Shown one piece after another: positions 19,271-30,034 of a stretch of 64,000 nucleotides of DNA. Positions within the stretch are counted from its first letter, which is position 1, and every line of letters starts with the position of its first letter. The translations under genes and the position numbers were made by a program. Origin of the DNA: Pediococcus acidilactici DSM 20284 (lineage in GTDB: Bacteria > Bacillota > Bacilli > Lactobacillales > Lactobacillaceae); contig NZ_GL397067.1 in the NCBI RefSeq assembly GCF_000146325.1, forward strand, positions 1,043,660 to 1,107,659, read 5' to 3'. The notes under the pieces are model-generated. The model was not told where the DNA came from. It searched no databases and was given only the letters and a program-made list of their open reading frames with translations.

Positions 19271-20249
19271 AGATAAATTGAATCAACGTCATCACAATTG
19301 GTACGACTACGATGAATAGGATCGTACTTGTCGTTACCAAGTTGGTTGCGTATTTTACGTCACCATGTGATTCGTTTGCTAGGATTGGCATAACCGCTAA
19401 TCCTGGTGCTGCTGCTTGCACAATCAATGTTTGCATTTCCATCGTTGGCAATACGTGTCCGGTGTGTGCACCAAGCAAAATCAAACCGGTAATTACCAAT
19501 GGTGACAATACGAAACGTCCAAGTAATGCAAAGACCGTATCACGGTCGAAGTGGATACTCTTCAATCCGGCGTCGTAAAGCACAATCCCAATGTAAATTA
19601 ATGACAATGGGGTTACCAAATTACCCACGTAACTCAAGGTGTTGCCTGCCCAACTTGGCACTGGCAACCCGAGTACCAACCAGATGATGGCAACGATAAA
19701 ACCAAGAAGTGGTGGTGGAAGAAGCTTCTTCCAGTTCACTTTACGTTCTGTACCTTGGTCACCCTTTTGCTTAGTTGGGTCGTCGTTAGCAATCAAGAAT
19801 ACCCCGAACGCCCACGTCGAAACCGTGTTAGTTACGTAGTAAACTAAGAAGTATGCCAAACTTTGCGAACCAAACAGCGCAATGTTCAGTGGCAATCCAA
19901 TGAAAATGGTGTTTGCGTTAACTACGGTATTCATAAAGAGTCCGCGGCGTCCTGGTCGAACCTTTAATAACTTAACCGTAATCCATGCGATGATATATCC
20001 AATAATTACTCCACCAAACGAATAAATCAATCCGCTTGATAAACTAACTAGTTTTGGTAACGTTAAATACTTCATTACCGATACAAAAATTGAAGCTGGT
20101 AGAGCTACGTTCATAATTAATTTTGAAATACTACCACTAAAATGGTCGTCAAACCATCCCATTCCTCGTAGACCAAAGCCAAGGGCCATCATCAACAGAA
20201 TGGTAATAATACTTTCAACGGACGTAATAAATGCCGCCATCTTACCCAC
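19269..20249 (-). CDS. mleP: AEC family transporter, probable malate permease
   Basis: This 326-aa protein has about ten transmembrane helices in two five-helix halves, as in the auxin efflux carrier family. It has the inner GLFMNTVVNANTIFIGLP segment (about 103-120) and the matching FLAVMPILANESHGD-type segment near 288-300. In lactic acid bacteria this family includes MleP, the malate/lactate permease, and the upstream malolactic enzyme and fumarase on the same strand support that. Substrate is inferred. The gap to fumC (216 bp) contains repeat R2, so it may be transcribed separately. The start used, ATG 20249, follows AGAGAGAG rather than a strong GGAGG. Confidence 0.85.
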   Translation of the reverse strand: MGKMAAFITSVESIITILLMMALGFGLRGMGWFDDHFSGSISKLIMNVALPASIFVSVMKYLTLPKLVSLSSGLIYSFGGVIIGYIIAWITVKLLKVRPGRRGLFMNTVVNANTIFIGLPLNIALFGSQSLAYFLVYYVTNTVSTWAFGVFLIANDDPTKQKGDQGTERKVNWKKLLPPPLLGFIVAIIWLVLGLPVPSWAGNTLSYVGNLVTPLSLIYIGIVLYDAGLKSIHFDRDTVFALLGRFVLSPLVITGLILLGAHTGHVLPTMEMQTLIVQAAAPGLAVMPILANESHGDVKYATNLVTTSTILFIVVVPIVMTLIQFI

Positions 20250-20296
20250 TCTCTCTTTCTCTTTATAACGAGCTTTTGGAAAATCTTCTTAATTCC

Positions 20297-20470
20297 TGTA
20301 CTTCTCTGCTGCACAGTCAAAGATTACCCGAATTCACTCACTCTCTCTTTTTTGAAATGAGTTCCCGAATTCAATCTCCTCCGGTTAACCAAATTATGCC
20401 ATCAATCGCCAAACCCGCGATTAATGTCCTAATTTTCTTAATCCTCAAAGATTACCCGAATTCACTCACT
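20297..20470 (-). repeat. 3'-end repeat element, copy R2 (after fumC) with a partial duplicate
   Basis: The main copy (about 20353-20470) begins on the minus strand at the fumC TGA: GAGTGAGTGAATTCGGGTA, then CTTTGAGGATTAA, a hairpin (TTAATCGCGGG / GGCGATTGA), and TTGGTTAACCGGAGG. Its first arm is repeated about 115 bases away, at 20317-20345 (GATTACCCGAATTCACTCAC on the plus strand). This gives a broken tandem or leftover inverted arm. Confidence 0.7.
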
Positions 20471-21848
20471 CTCTTTTGTTATTCGTCATTTTCAACGGAT
20501 CGACCCACCGGTCAAAGTCCGCTTCGTTCACCAAACCGCTCTTTAATGCAGCTTGCTTGAGGCTCAATCCTTTTCGACTTGCTAGTTGGGCAATCTCTGC
20601 CGCTTGATGATAACCAATATGTGGCGAAAGCGCCGTCACGGTCATTAGTGATTGTTCCACCAAGTCCAGCATCCGGTCGGCGTTAATTTCAATTCCCGCG
20701 ACCATCTTTTCGGTAAACTGAGCCACTACCCCGCTTAACAAATTGACGGAATCTAAAAAGTTGAAGATAATTACCGGTTTATAAACGTTCATCTCAAAGT
20801 TTCCTTGGCTAGCAGCAACGTTAATCGTTACGTCATTACCCATTACCTGAGTTGCTGCCATGGTCAATGCTTCCGCTTGGGTTGGATTAACCTTACCAGG
20901 CATGATTGAAGACCCGGGTTCGTTAGCCGGAATCGTCAATTCCCCATAACCAGCCCGCGGACCGCTTGCTAGGAAACGGATGTCATTAGCGATTTTTAAC
21001 AAATCGGCTGCCAAAGTTTTCACCGCGCCGTGCACAGCTCCAATTCCAGAATGTGCACTAAGCCCGAAGAACTTATTTTGGGTCATAAATCGTAAGTCGT
21101 ACACCTTACTCAATTCGTTGACCATTTCTAAGTCATAACCGGCAGGAGCGTTCAATCCCGTTCCCACTGCGGTTCCCCCAATCGGTAGCTCTAATAACGT
21201 ATCTTTGAGCTTTGCCAAGTAATCTAAATCATGTTCTAACGTACTTACCCAACCGCTAATTTCTTGGCCGAAAGTCAAGGGCGTTGCATCTTGTAGATGG
21301 GTTCGCCCGATTTTAACCACGTCCCAATACTGTCTTTGTTTTTCCGCTAATGTGGTAATCAAGTTTTTAATCACAGGTAGAAGGTGGTTAATTGCTTGAC
21401 TCGCCGCAATGTTCATTGCCGTAGGAAAGTCGTCGTTAGAACTTTGCGATTTGTTGACGTCGTCGTTAGGTAAAAGCGCCAAATCAGAATCAATTTGTTG
21501 GGCAACGTGCACAATCACTTCGTTGACGTTCATGTTCGTCTGGGTTCCCGAACCAGTTTGGAAAACGCGCAGGGGGAAATCCTGCATTAAAGTTGCATCA
21601 TCTAAGGCCAATAATTGGTCACTCGCCTTTTGAATTAACCGCGTTTTTTCGGTAGGTAATAATCCAAACCGATTGTTTACCCCCGCAGCCGCCTTTTTGA
21701 CGTTAATTAATGCTCGAATTACTTCAACTGGCATCAACGGTCCCGTCGCAAAATTATGCCGACTGCGTTCAGTTTGTGCGCCCCATAAAGCCTGTTGAGG
21801 CACCTTTACCTTTCCTAATGTATCTTCTTCAATTCGATAGTCCGCCAT
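20466..21848 (-). CDS. fumC: Class II fumarate hydratase
   Basis: This 460-aa protein shows the fumarase/aspartase signature GSSIMPGKVNP (about 314-324, with the catalytic Ser loop), TGSGTQTNMNVNEV (about 96-109), SSNDDFPTAMNIA (about 134-146) and KIGRTHLQDATPLTFGQE (about 182-199). It interconverts malate and fumarate. It lies 18 bp after the malolactic enzyme gene, so malate metabolism is encoded as one transcript. Length is normal (about 460-467 aa). Confidence 0.96.
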   Translation of the reverse strand: MADYRIEEDTLGKVKVPQQALWGAQTERSRHNFATGPLMPVEVIRALINVKKAAAGVNNRFGLLPTEKTRLIQKASDQLLALDDATLMQDFPLRVFQTGSGTQTNMNVNEVIVHVAQQIDSDLALLPNDDVNKSQSSNDDFPTAMNIAASQAINHLLPVIKNLITTLAEKQRQYWDVVKIGRTHLQDATPLTFGQEISGWVSTLEHDLDYLAKLKDTLLELPIGGTAVGTGLNAPAGYDLEMVNELSKVYDLRFMTQNKFFGLSAHSGIGAVHGAVKTLAADLLKIANDIRFLASGPRAGYGELTIPANEPGSSIMPGKVNPTQAEALTMAATQVMGNDVTINVAASQGNFEMNVYKPVIIFNFLDSVNLLSGVVAQFTEKMVAGIEINADRMLDLVEQSLMTVTALSPHIGYHQAAEIAQLASRKGLSLKQAALKSGLVNEADFDRWVDPLKMTNNKRE

Positions 21849-21866
21849 CGTTATCGCTCCTAATTT

Positions 21867-23510
21867 TTAGTATTCAGGAGTCCACCGGGTATCTGCCACC
21901 GCTTTTTTCACATCGGTGATGGTTTCTTTTGTCAATCCTTGATCAACTGCACTCTGGGCAATGCCTTCCGCAACCGTTTGTGAGAATTCAATCAACTTGG
22001 AAACTGGTGGCAATACCGCTGCTCCTGGTTTGCTTACGTCTACGATACCGCCCAATGAATGAGCAGCCTTAGAAATCATTGTATCATTTAATACTTTAGC
22101 AGTTGAGGCAATGACCCCTAAACCTAAACCAGGGTAAACCAACGCGTTGTTAGCTTGACCAATTTGGTAAGTAACGCCGTTGTATTCAATATCGTCAACC
22201 GGGATTCCGGTAGCAATCAAGGCGCGACCATCCGTCCATTTCAACAAGTCTTCCGCCTTTGCTTCAGCTAACTTAGTTGGGTTAGACAATGGGAAGATAA
22301 TTGGGCGTTCCGTATGAGCAGCCATTTCACGAACCACTTCTTCGGTGAAGGCACCAGGTTTTGTAGAAGTACCCACCATGATAGTTGGGTGAACTGCCTT
22401 CACTACGGATAGCAAGTCGGTCAATTCTTCTGGGTTTTCAAATTCGCTGCGCTTACGTGCAAATGGCTTTTGTTCCGGCGTCAACGTTTCGTCATCATCA
22501 AACAAAAGACCTTGCTTGTCGACCATGTAGAAGTGTTTTTTAGCTTCTTCTTCGGACAAGCCGTTTTCAACCATTTCTGCGTAAATCCGGCTCAAGATTC
22601 CGGCACCTGCAGTTCCAGCACCGAAGCTTAGGTAAACTTGATCCGTAATCTTTTGCTTAGAAATGTTTAGGGCACCTAAAATACCAGCCAAAGTAATAAT
22701 TCCGGTACCTTGAATGTCATCGTTGAAAATTACGTAACGATCCTTGTACTTGTTCAAAATCTTTGCCGCGTGGTCACGTCCAAAGTCTTCAAAGTGCAGG
22801 TACATATTTGGGAATAAGTTTTCTGCAGTTTGAACAAATTGGTCCACAAATTCAAAGTAACGGTCGCCCTTGATCCGTTCGTGACGGTTACCAAGGTACA
22901 TTGGGTCCTTCAATAATTTTTCGTTGTTGGTTCCTACATCCAATACAACTGGAAGAACTTGGCTTGGGTCAATTCCAGCAGCAGCGGTATAAACCATCAA
23001 CTTACCAACCGAAATGTCGACACCGTTAGTTCCCCAGTCACCGATTCCTAAAATACCTTCTGCATCAGTAACTACGATTAAACGAATGTCTCGTCCATCA
23101 GCCGCGTTCTTCAACGCCGTTTCCATGTTATCTGGATCATCAATGGAAAGGAAAGTTGCGTTTTGTGATTGAACATAAAGCTCACTGTAGTTTTCGATCG
23201 TATCCGCAATGGTAGGATCGTAAACAATTGGCATAAATTCAACAACGTGTTCACTGAACAACTTGTAGAATAGTACCCGGTTTTCGTTGAAAATTTGCAT
23301 CAAGAATAACCGTTTTTCTAAATCATTAGCCTTAGTTTGAAATTGAGCGTAAGTTTGTGCTACCTGTTCATCCAAAGTCTGGATGTATGGTGGAATCAAA
23401 CCGTTAAGCCCTAACTGATCGCGTTCTGCTTTTGTAAATGCAGTTCCCTTATTTAAATAAGGATTGTTCAAAATACTCATTGCTTTTTCAGTCATTTTGC
23501 TTTCCTCCAA
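21867..23510 (-). CDS. mleS: Malolactic enzyme (NAD-dependent, malic enzyme family)
   Basis: This 547-aa protein has the malic enzyme fold. It shows [15 protein letters not shown]-like sequence (here [15 protein letters not shown], about 157-171), [21 protein letters not shown] (about 256-267) and the dinucleotide site [11 protein letters not shown] (about 292-302). The length of about 540 aa and its partners (permease, divergent LysR) fit MleS, which decarboxylates L-malate to L-lactate, better than the shorter LAB malic enzyme MaeE (about 380 aa). The ATG used gives [11 protein letters not shown]; a second in-frame ATG five codons on, closer to the TTGGAGGAAAGC site, could be the true start. 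Confidence 0.92.
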   Translation of the reverse strand: MEESKMTEKAMSILNNPYLNKGTAFTKAERDQLGLNGLIPPYIQTLDEQVAQTYAQFQTKANDLEKRLFLMQIFNENRVLFYKLFSEHVVEFMPIVYDPTIADTIENYSELYVQSQNATFLSIDDPDNMETALKNAADGRDIRLIVVTDAEGILGIGDWGTNGVDISVGKLMVYTAAAGIDPSQVLPVVLDVGTNNEKLLKDPMYLGNRHERIKGDRYFEFVDQFVQTAENLFPNMYLHFEDFGRDHAAKILNKYKDRYVIFNDDIQGTGIITLAGILGALNISKQKITDQVYLSFGAGTAGAGILSRIYAEMVENGLSEEEAKKHFYMVDKQGLLFDDDETLTPEQKPFARKRSEFENPEELTDLLSVVKAVHPTIMVGTSTKPGAFTEEVVREMAAHTERPIIFPLSNPTKLAEAKAEDLLKWTDGRALIATGIPVDDIEYNGVTYQIGQANNALVYPGLGLGVIASTAKVLNDTMISKAAHSLGGIVDVSKPGAAVLPPVSKLIEFSQTVAEGIAQSAVDQGLTKETITDVKKAVADTRWTPEY

Positions 23511-23631
23511 TTTTTTATTACGCGGTAAGTTTAAGACTCCTTGGTTGCTATAGTCAAATTATTAGCATATTATAAATTATTTTTATATTTAAACGAAAAA
23601 GCTTGATATAATAGGATTATGGAGGAACGTT

Positions 23632-24504
23632 ATGAACACTAAAGATTTAAAATATTTTCATTCGCTAGTAAAAAATAAAAATTTTTCTACGGTTGCTGAA
23701 GAATTTAACGTTAGCCAACCCACTATCAGCATGGCTATCCGACGCTTAGAAGATACTTTTCAAACCACGCTGTTCACCCGGGATCAAGGCCGACACCATT
23801 TGTCCGTCACCCTAAGCGGTCAACAACTCGACGAACACGTGCAGGCCATCTTGGACCACTTAACCGTCGCCCAAAATAGCATTAAAAATATCAATACGAA
23901 AAAATTAATCTTGGGTCTGCCACCCATTATGACCAAGTACTTTTTCCCGCGGATTGCCAAACGCCTTACCGAACAAAATTTGTTAAAGGCCATCGTGCCC
24001 GTGGAAAAAGGGTCGGCTGAGCTAGAGGAAATGCTACTTGCTGGGACCCTCGACATGTCCCTAATGGGGGCCATCGAAAAGCAATTCAACGAAAATCTAG
24101 CTTACCAACATTTGGGCAACGACCATTTTGTCGCAATTGTCGGTAGCCAATCGCCCTTCTTTTCTCGCGACAAAATCTGGTTTTCCGAATTAAAAAACGA
24201 GTCGTTTATCACCTTTGATAGCAATTTTGTTCACGCGGAAGCTCTGCGTAATTTCAGCAACATTACCAATTTTCGACCTAACGTGGTTTACCAAAGCAAT
24301 GATTCCCAAGTAATTCAAGAAATGGTGGCCCAAAACGTAGGGGTGGGTTTTATCGTCAATTCTGCGGTAATTAAACGCCCGGACGTTCGGGTTCTGCCCT
24401 TTTTCGATGAAGAGCAACCCTTGTTTTACATGAACCTGGTCCAACGTAAAGACCGGATCTTAAGTCCTTACCAACAAAGAATTGCCGATTTGATTCGAGA
24501 GTAG
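23632..24504 (+). CDS. mleR: LysR-type regulator, MleR-like
   Basis: This 290-aa LTTR has an N-terminal winged HTH (about 1-60; FSTVAEEFNVSQPTISMAIRRLE at 19-41) and a periplasmic-binding-like effector domain. It is divergent from mleS with a 121-bp shared control region, the usual MleR arrangement in which malate activates the malolactic genes. A TATAAT at about 23604-23609 is well placed for its own start, and ATGGAGG precedes the ATG. The effector identity is inferred from context. Confidence 0.9.
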   Translation: MNTKDLKYFHSLVKNKNFSTVAEEFNVSQPTISMAIRRLEDTFQTTLFTRDQGRHHLSVTLSGQQLDEHVQAILDHLTVAQNSIKNINTKKLILGLPPIMTKYFFPRIAKRLTEQNLLKAIVPVEKGSAELEEMLLAGTLDMSLMGAIEKQFNENLAYQHLGNDHFVAIVGSQSPFFSRDKIWFSELKNESFITFDSNFVHAEALRNFSNITNFRPNVVYQSNDSQVIQEMVAQNVGVGFIVNSAVIKRPDVRVLPFFDEEQPLFYMNLVQRKDRILSPYQQRIADLIRE

Positions 24505-24540
24505 TCAATAAAAGTCGAATAGTTAGTGCGTGCTAATATA

Positions 24541-24583
24541 AAAAGCGGTTATTATGCCAATTCCAGACATAATAACCGCTTTT
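24541..24583 (+). terminator. Terminator after mleR
   Basis: AAAAGCGGTTATTATG and CATAATAACCGCTTTT form a 15-bp stem with a short loop and terminal T run, about 35 bases after the stop. Confidence 0.88.
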
Positions 24584-24647
24584 GGGATTAAGCAATCTTC
24601 CTCGAATTTTGTTAACCACTCACGCTGAAAATTCTCGTGCTTCTTTG

Positions 24648-24776
24648 TGGAATAGCCAAAATGGACTCCAGTGTCCAATCTCTTCCGGTTAACCAAAATG
24701 CGGAACCAATCGCCTAAACCGCGATTAATTCCGCATTTCCGTTAATCCTCAAGAGCTACCCGGGTTACTCCGCCCT
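24648..24776 (-). repeat. 3'-end repeat element, copy R3 (after aldo/keto reductase)
   Basis: On the minus strand it starts directly at the TAG stop with AGGGCGGAGTAACCCGGGTA, then CTCTTGAGGATTAA, a GCGGAATTAATCGCGG hairpin closing with CGATTGGTTCCGC, and TTTTGGTTAACCGGAAGAG. The block from the first to the last of these is almost identical to R4 about 1.2 kb away. Confidence 0.8.
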
Positions 24777-25691
24777 CTAGTTTTTAAACCATTCGTCAAT
24801 TTCCTTATATTCTTGTTCGCTAAGTTCAATTTCCGTTGCCTTTGCGTTGCTTTCCACTTGTTCCGGTTTGCGTGCCCCTGGAATTACCACGCTGATGGCC
24901 GGGTTCTTCAAGTACCACGCCAAGATCACTTGCGCCACGGTCGCTTGTTTTGCTTCCGCAATTTGGCGCACCTTTTCAGTCGCTTCAATTATCTGATTAA
25001 ATTGAGCTTCTGAGTACTGGTCAAAGCGTTCATGATCCTTCTTCGTATATTTCCCCGTAAGAATTCCGGACGCCAATGGGAAGTATGGTACAAAAGAAAT
25101 TTGGTGTTCTGCGAGATATGGGAACAATTCCTTTTCCGCATCCCGGTGCACTAAACTATAATCATCTTCGACAACGTCGATCACGTCTTCTACGTTAGCT
25201 TCCTTAATTTGTGCTAAGGAGAAATTAGAAACCCCAATGGCTTTAATTTTTCCTTCTTTACGTGCCTTAACTAACGCGTTGATTGCCTCGTATTTGTTAG
25301 TAGTTTCGTCTGGAAAATGAATGTAAAAAATATCAATATAGTCCGTTTTCAACCGTCGCAAAGCTGCGTCGATTTGCAACGTTAAAAATTCTGGATCGTT
25401 GTTGGGTTGGTAATCGTGCAGCGGATCTTGGGCCGCCTTAGTTGCCAAAACCACTTTAGAGCGGTCGTAATCTTGCAAAACGTCGCCAATAATCTCTTCT
25501 GAACGGCCCTTCCCATAAATAAAGGCGGTATCTAGCAATTGAATTCCTTCATCCAACGCCTTCCGCACAACCGCATAACCATCTTCATCCTTTAAATTTG
25601 GGAACAAATTATGCCCGCCAACTTTATTAGTTCCTAATCCTAACGCCGTAGTTTCTACGTCACTTTTACCAATTCGAACTAAATTTGCCAT
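24777..25691 (-). CDS. Aldo/keto reductase
   Basis: This 304-aa (beta/alpha)8 NADPH-dependent reductase carries the family tetrad: Asp and Tyr in LLDTAFIYGKGRSEE (about 51-65), Lys in VVLATKAA (about 79-86) and His in FYIHFPDE (about 121-128). It also has IGVSNFS (about 158-164) and the C-terminal VVIPGARKPEQVESN NADP site. Its substrate cannot be told from sequence. It has a GGAGGTAATCG site and stands alone between a LysR gene and ClC. Confidence 0.92.
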   Translation of the reverse strand: MANLVRIGKSDVETTALGLGTNKVGGHNLFPNLKDEDGYAVVRKALDEGIQLLDTAFIYGKGRSEEIIGDVLQDYDRSKVVLATKAAQDPLHDYQPNNDPEFLTLQIDAALRRLKTDYIDIFYIHFPDETTNKYEAINALVKARKEGKIKAIGVSNFSLAQIKEANVEDVIDVVEDDYSLVHRDAEKELFPYLAEHQISFVPYFPLASGILTGKYTKKDHERFDQYSEAQFNQIIEATEKVRQIAEAKQATVAQVILAWYLKNPAISVVIPGARKPEQVESNAKATEIELSEQEYKEIDEWFKN

Positions 25692-25842
25692 ACGATTACC
25701 TCCAGTTATATTTTCGTGATTAGCATAACAGATAATCGAAAAAAAGGGACCCCTTTAGTTTTAATAGTTCTGTCAGTAAACATTTGACGTAGCAAGTTTT
25801 TGCCATCGGATCATCAGGAAAAGGACCGTGTTTTCCTGCCGC

Positions 25843-25971
25843 ATAGCCGAAATAGGGCTCCGTAACCCAGCTCTCTCCGGTTAACCAAAATGCGGAACCA
25901 ATCGCCTAACCGCGATTAATTCCGCATTTTCATTAATCCTCAAGAGCTACCCGGGTTACTCCGCCCTCTGT
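25843..25971 (-). repeat. 3'-end repeat element, copy R4 (overlapping the end of the ClC gene)
   Basis: It matches R3 closely, but here the block GAGGGCGGAGTAACCCGGG is read through in frame. It supplies the last codons (R-A-E) and the TAA stop of the ClC gene. The outer arms GTAACCCAGCTC and GAGCT-accc-GGGTTAC can pair (12 bp with a 4-base bulge) around the inner hairpin. Confidence 0.8.
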
Positions 25972-27476
25972 TTTATGTATTCCTCTACGTATTTTCGATT
26001 TCCGTGCTGTAACGTTACTACCAGCGTATCGCCCGCCTTAATTACCGTATCTCCAGACGGAACAATTGCGCGCGGGCCCCTCTGAATACTAATCAATAAA
26101 CTATGTGCGGGCCATTGCGCGTTGCGGACTGCCGCCCCATCAAATTGGGAGCCTTCCTTTACAAATACTTCCACCCGTTCTTGTCGGCCTTGCGGTTCCG
26201 CTAAAATATCCGGTACCAACTGGTGGAGCAACGATTCGTAAATTGGTTCGCCGCCCAATAAATCCAACACAATGTAGGCCACTAGCGCCACCACCGCTAA
26301 CGGCATTAAATGCTGCAACGACCCCACCATTTCGGTAATCAATAGAATGGCCGTAAACGGCGCCTTCCCAATTGAGGCAAAGTATCCCGCCATGGCGTAA
26401 ATCACAAAGTTAGGTAAGTAACGGGCGTCGATCAACCCCCAGTGTGCCATTATGCTTACGTAAAGGGCGCCACTTACCGCTCCAAGCGTTAGTATAGGAA
26501 GAAAAATCCCACCTGGTAGCCCTGAACCATACGAAACCATGGAGAAAACAAACCGAATCACTAGCAAAATCAAGAGCGTCACAAACACGGGGTTTTGCGC
26601 CGCAATCGTGGTAATCAGCGTGTTTCCCCCGCCAAGGTAGGACGGCCATCCCCAGCCTACCGGAATAATTAAGATAAAGGGCACTAAACTATCCAACCAT
26701 CGTGGCAAAAATTTGATTTTGCCATACCAAGTCTTTAATTTCAGCGTGCAGATTTGATACAACCGGCCAAAAAGCCCCAGTAAAATTCCTAATACCAACA
26801 AGTGCCAGTATAAATTAAGCGGCAGCGCGTGGGGGTAAACAATTGCTAACACGGGGGTTAGCCCAAAAAAGGTCAGCGAAATGAAGTTTGCCACCACCGC
26901 ACTCGTCAGCGCACTAATCCACACTAACGTGGAAAAGTTGTGGTAAATTTCTTCTAGCACGAACAGGGTGCTCGCAATCGGAGCATTAAACGCGGCGGAT
27001 AGACCGGCAGCTGCTCCTCCGGCAATTAACACCCGGCGTTGCGAACCGCGATACCGTAAAGTTTCGCTCCATCCTTGTCCTACGGCTGCTCCTAGCTGAA
27101 TCGAAGGGCCTTCTCGTCCTAACATTAGTCCCGAACCAATTGCTAAAATACCCCCGACAAACTTTTTCCACAATACCGGCCACCATTGTTCCTCGTATTC
27201 TCCCGATAGCTGTCCTTCAATTTGGGGAATCCCAGATCCCGAAATATCTGGCGTCGTTTTAACTAACCAGCCTACTCCGACTGCTAAAATAAGATTTAAC
27301 AGGACAATCCACTGCCAATCGGTGGAAAAATTTTGGTATAGCTGTTGGAAAAAGATTAGCAGCTTTTCAATCGCCAGTCGAAAAATACTAACAATTAATC
27401 CGATTAAACCGCCCACCACCACTGAATTCAACAGGGTTGATAGACGGGTGTCTTCAATTTTTAAATGCATCAGCAT
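25956..27476 (-). CDS. ClC-family chloride/proton antiporter or channel with a C-terminal RCK/TrkA-C domain
   Basis: This 506-aa protein shows the ClC signatures SGSGIPQ (about 79-85), GREGPSIQLGA (about 121-131) and GSGLPGGIFLP (about 317-327), the three anion-pathway loops. About 420 residues of membrane domain are followed by a TrkA-C-like regulatory domain (about 430-505, ending in DTLVVTLQHGNRKYVEEY). The Glu in GREGP is the gating/proton glutamate, which favours an exchanger. In lactobacilli such proteins may aid acid tolerance, though this is not shown here. The last three residues and stop lie in repeat R4. It is transcribed alone. Confidence 0.93.
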   Translation of the reverse strand: MLMHLKIEDTRLSTLLNSVVVGGLIGLIVSIFRLAIEKLLIFFQQLYQNFSTDWQWIVLLNLILAVGVGWLVKTTPDISGSGIPQIEGQLSGEYEEQWWPVLWKKFVGGILAIGSGLMLGREGPSIQLGAAVGQGWSETLRYRGSQRRVLIAGGAAAGLSAAFNAPIASTLFVLEEIYHNFSTLVWISALTSAVVANFISLTFFGLTPVLAIVYPHALPLNLYWHLLVLGILLGLFGRLYQICTLKLKTWYGKIKFLPRWLDSLVPFILIIPVGWGWPSYLGGGNTLITTIAAQNPVFVTLLILLVIRFVFSMVSYGSGLPGGIFLPILTLGAVSGALYVSIMAHWGLIDARYLPNFVIYAMAGYFASIGKAPFTAILLITEMVGSLQHLMPLAVVALVAYIVLDLLGGEPIYESLLHQLVPDILAEPQGRQERVEVFVKEGSQFDGAAVRNAQWPAHSLLISIQRGPRAIVPSGDTVIKAGDTLVVTLQHGNRKYVEEYIKQRAE

Positions 27477-27604
27477 TCCACCTCGTTCAAAAGATTAACC
27501 TTACTTATGTTAGCATAACTAAAACTCTCGCCAAGTTTTGAATTTAGGATTTGCTAGAAACCTGTATAATGGATTGGTAAGAATAATTGAGGATGGTGTT
27601 ATAA

Positions 27605-28234
27605 ATGAAAAAAGTAGTTAGCTTTGCAGGGTTCGATACCTTGTTTAACGTGCAACCCTTTTACGAAGCGGTTGGACGGATTGGCAACCGCTACGATATT
27701 GACGAAAAGAAGGTTCGGGATACTTACCGCCAAAAAGAACGGGCTTTAATGCAACAAGGTGAATTTATGAAGTACTCTAAACTAATGGAAGTGGCTCTAA
27801 ACGAAACTGCGGAAGAACTAAATTTCACCATTGACCCAAGTGATTTTAGTGACGTTTTAATTGCCCACACGGTAATGGAGCCGTTTCCCGACGCACCAAC
27901 TGCACTATATAACATTAAGGAAAAGGGCTACGAGACCGTCTTACTGACCAACCACTCTAAAGACTTAATTCAAGCTAACGTAGTTAAACTAGAACACAAT
28001 TTTGATCAAATCATCACCGCCGAAGACGTCCAGGCTTACAAACCTAGCGCACGATTCTTCGCATACGTTGCCCAACAGTTAGGTGACGTTGACGAACACG
28101 TTCACATCGCGGTCGACCCTACTAAGGATATCCAACCGGCTCAAGCAGCAGGCTGGCAAGTAATCCAAATTGACCGCCAGGACGACAACGCTAAGGTAGC
28201 TTCCTTAATGGACGCCGTAGATCAATTGGGCTAA
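27605..28234 (+). CDS. HAD-superfamily protein with an altered catalytic motif I
   Basis: This 209-aa protein has a HAD-like layout. A capped Rossmann fold is suggested by LLTNHSKD (motif II, about 116-123), the Lys in AYKPSARFFAYV (motif III, about 144-155) and AVDPTKDIQPAQAAGWQ (motif IV, about 171-187). Motif I, normally D-x-D-G-T, reads FAGFDTLF (7-14), so the nucleophilic Asp is not at its usual place. Only Asp11 remains. It may bind rather than hydrolyse phosphate compounds, or use a shifted site. It is monocistronic with its own terminator; GAGGATGG precedes the ATG. Confidence 0.8.
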   Translation: MKKVVSFAGFDTLFNVQPFYEAVGRIGNRYDIDEKKVRDTYRQKERALMQQGEFMKYSKLMEVALNETAEELNFTIDPSDFSDVLIAHTVMEPFPDAPTALYNIKEKGYETVLLTNHSKDLIQANVVKLEHNFDQIITAEDVQAYKPSARFFAYVAQQLGDVDEHVHIAVDPTKDIQPAQAAGWQVIQIDRQDDNAKVASLMDAVDQLG

Positions 28235-28258
28235 AACGATTAGCTTAGTCATTAAATT

Positions 28259-28292
28259 GAAAGCTTTCAGATTTTTTCTGAAAGCTTTTTTT
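28259..28292 (+). terminator. Terminator after the HAD gene
   Basis: GAAAGCTTTCAG and CTGAAAGCTTTTTTT form a 12-bp stem with a T-rich loop and T7 tail, about 24 bases after the stop. Confidence 0.9.
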
Positions 28293-28404
28293 ATTGCAAC
28301 CAATTTCCATGCTGAGTTCTCTTCTAAGCTACCAGCATTTAAACATCCTGCAACTCCCGCAGTTATATCAAATTCTTGTGGTCGTTCTCGACAAAACTTT
28401 CTAT

Positions 28405-30015
<1,611 letters not shown>

Positions 30016-30034
30016 CTCTTAGGAGGATTATCAC

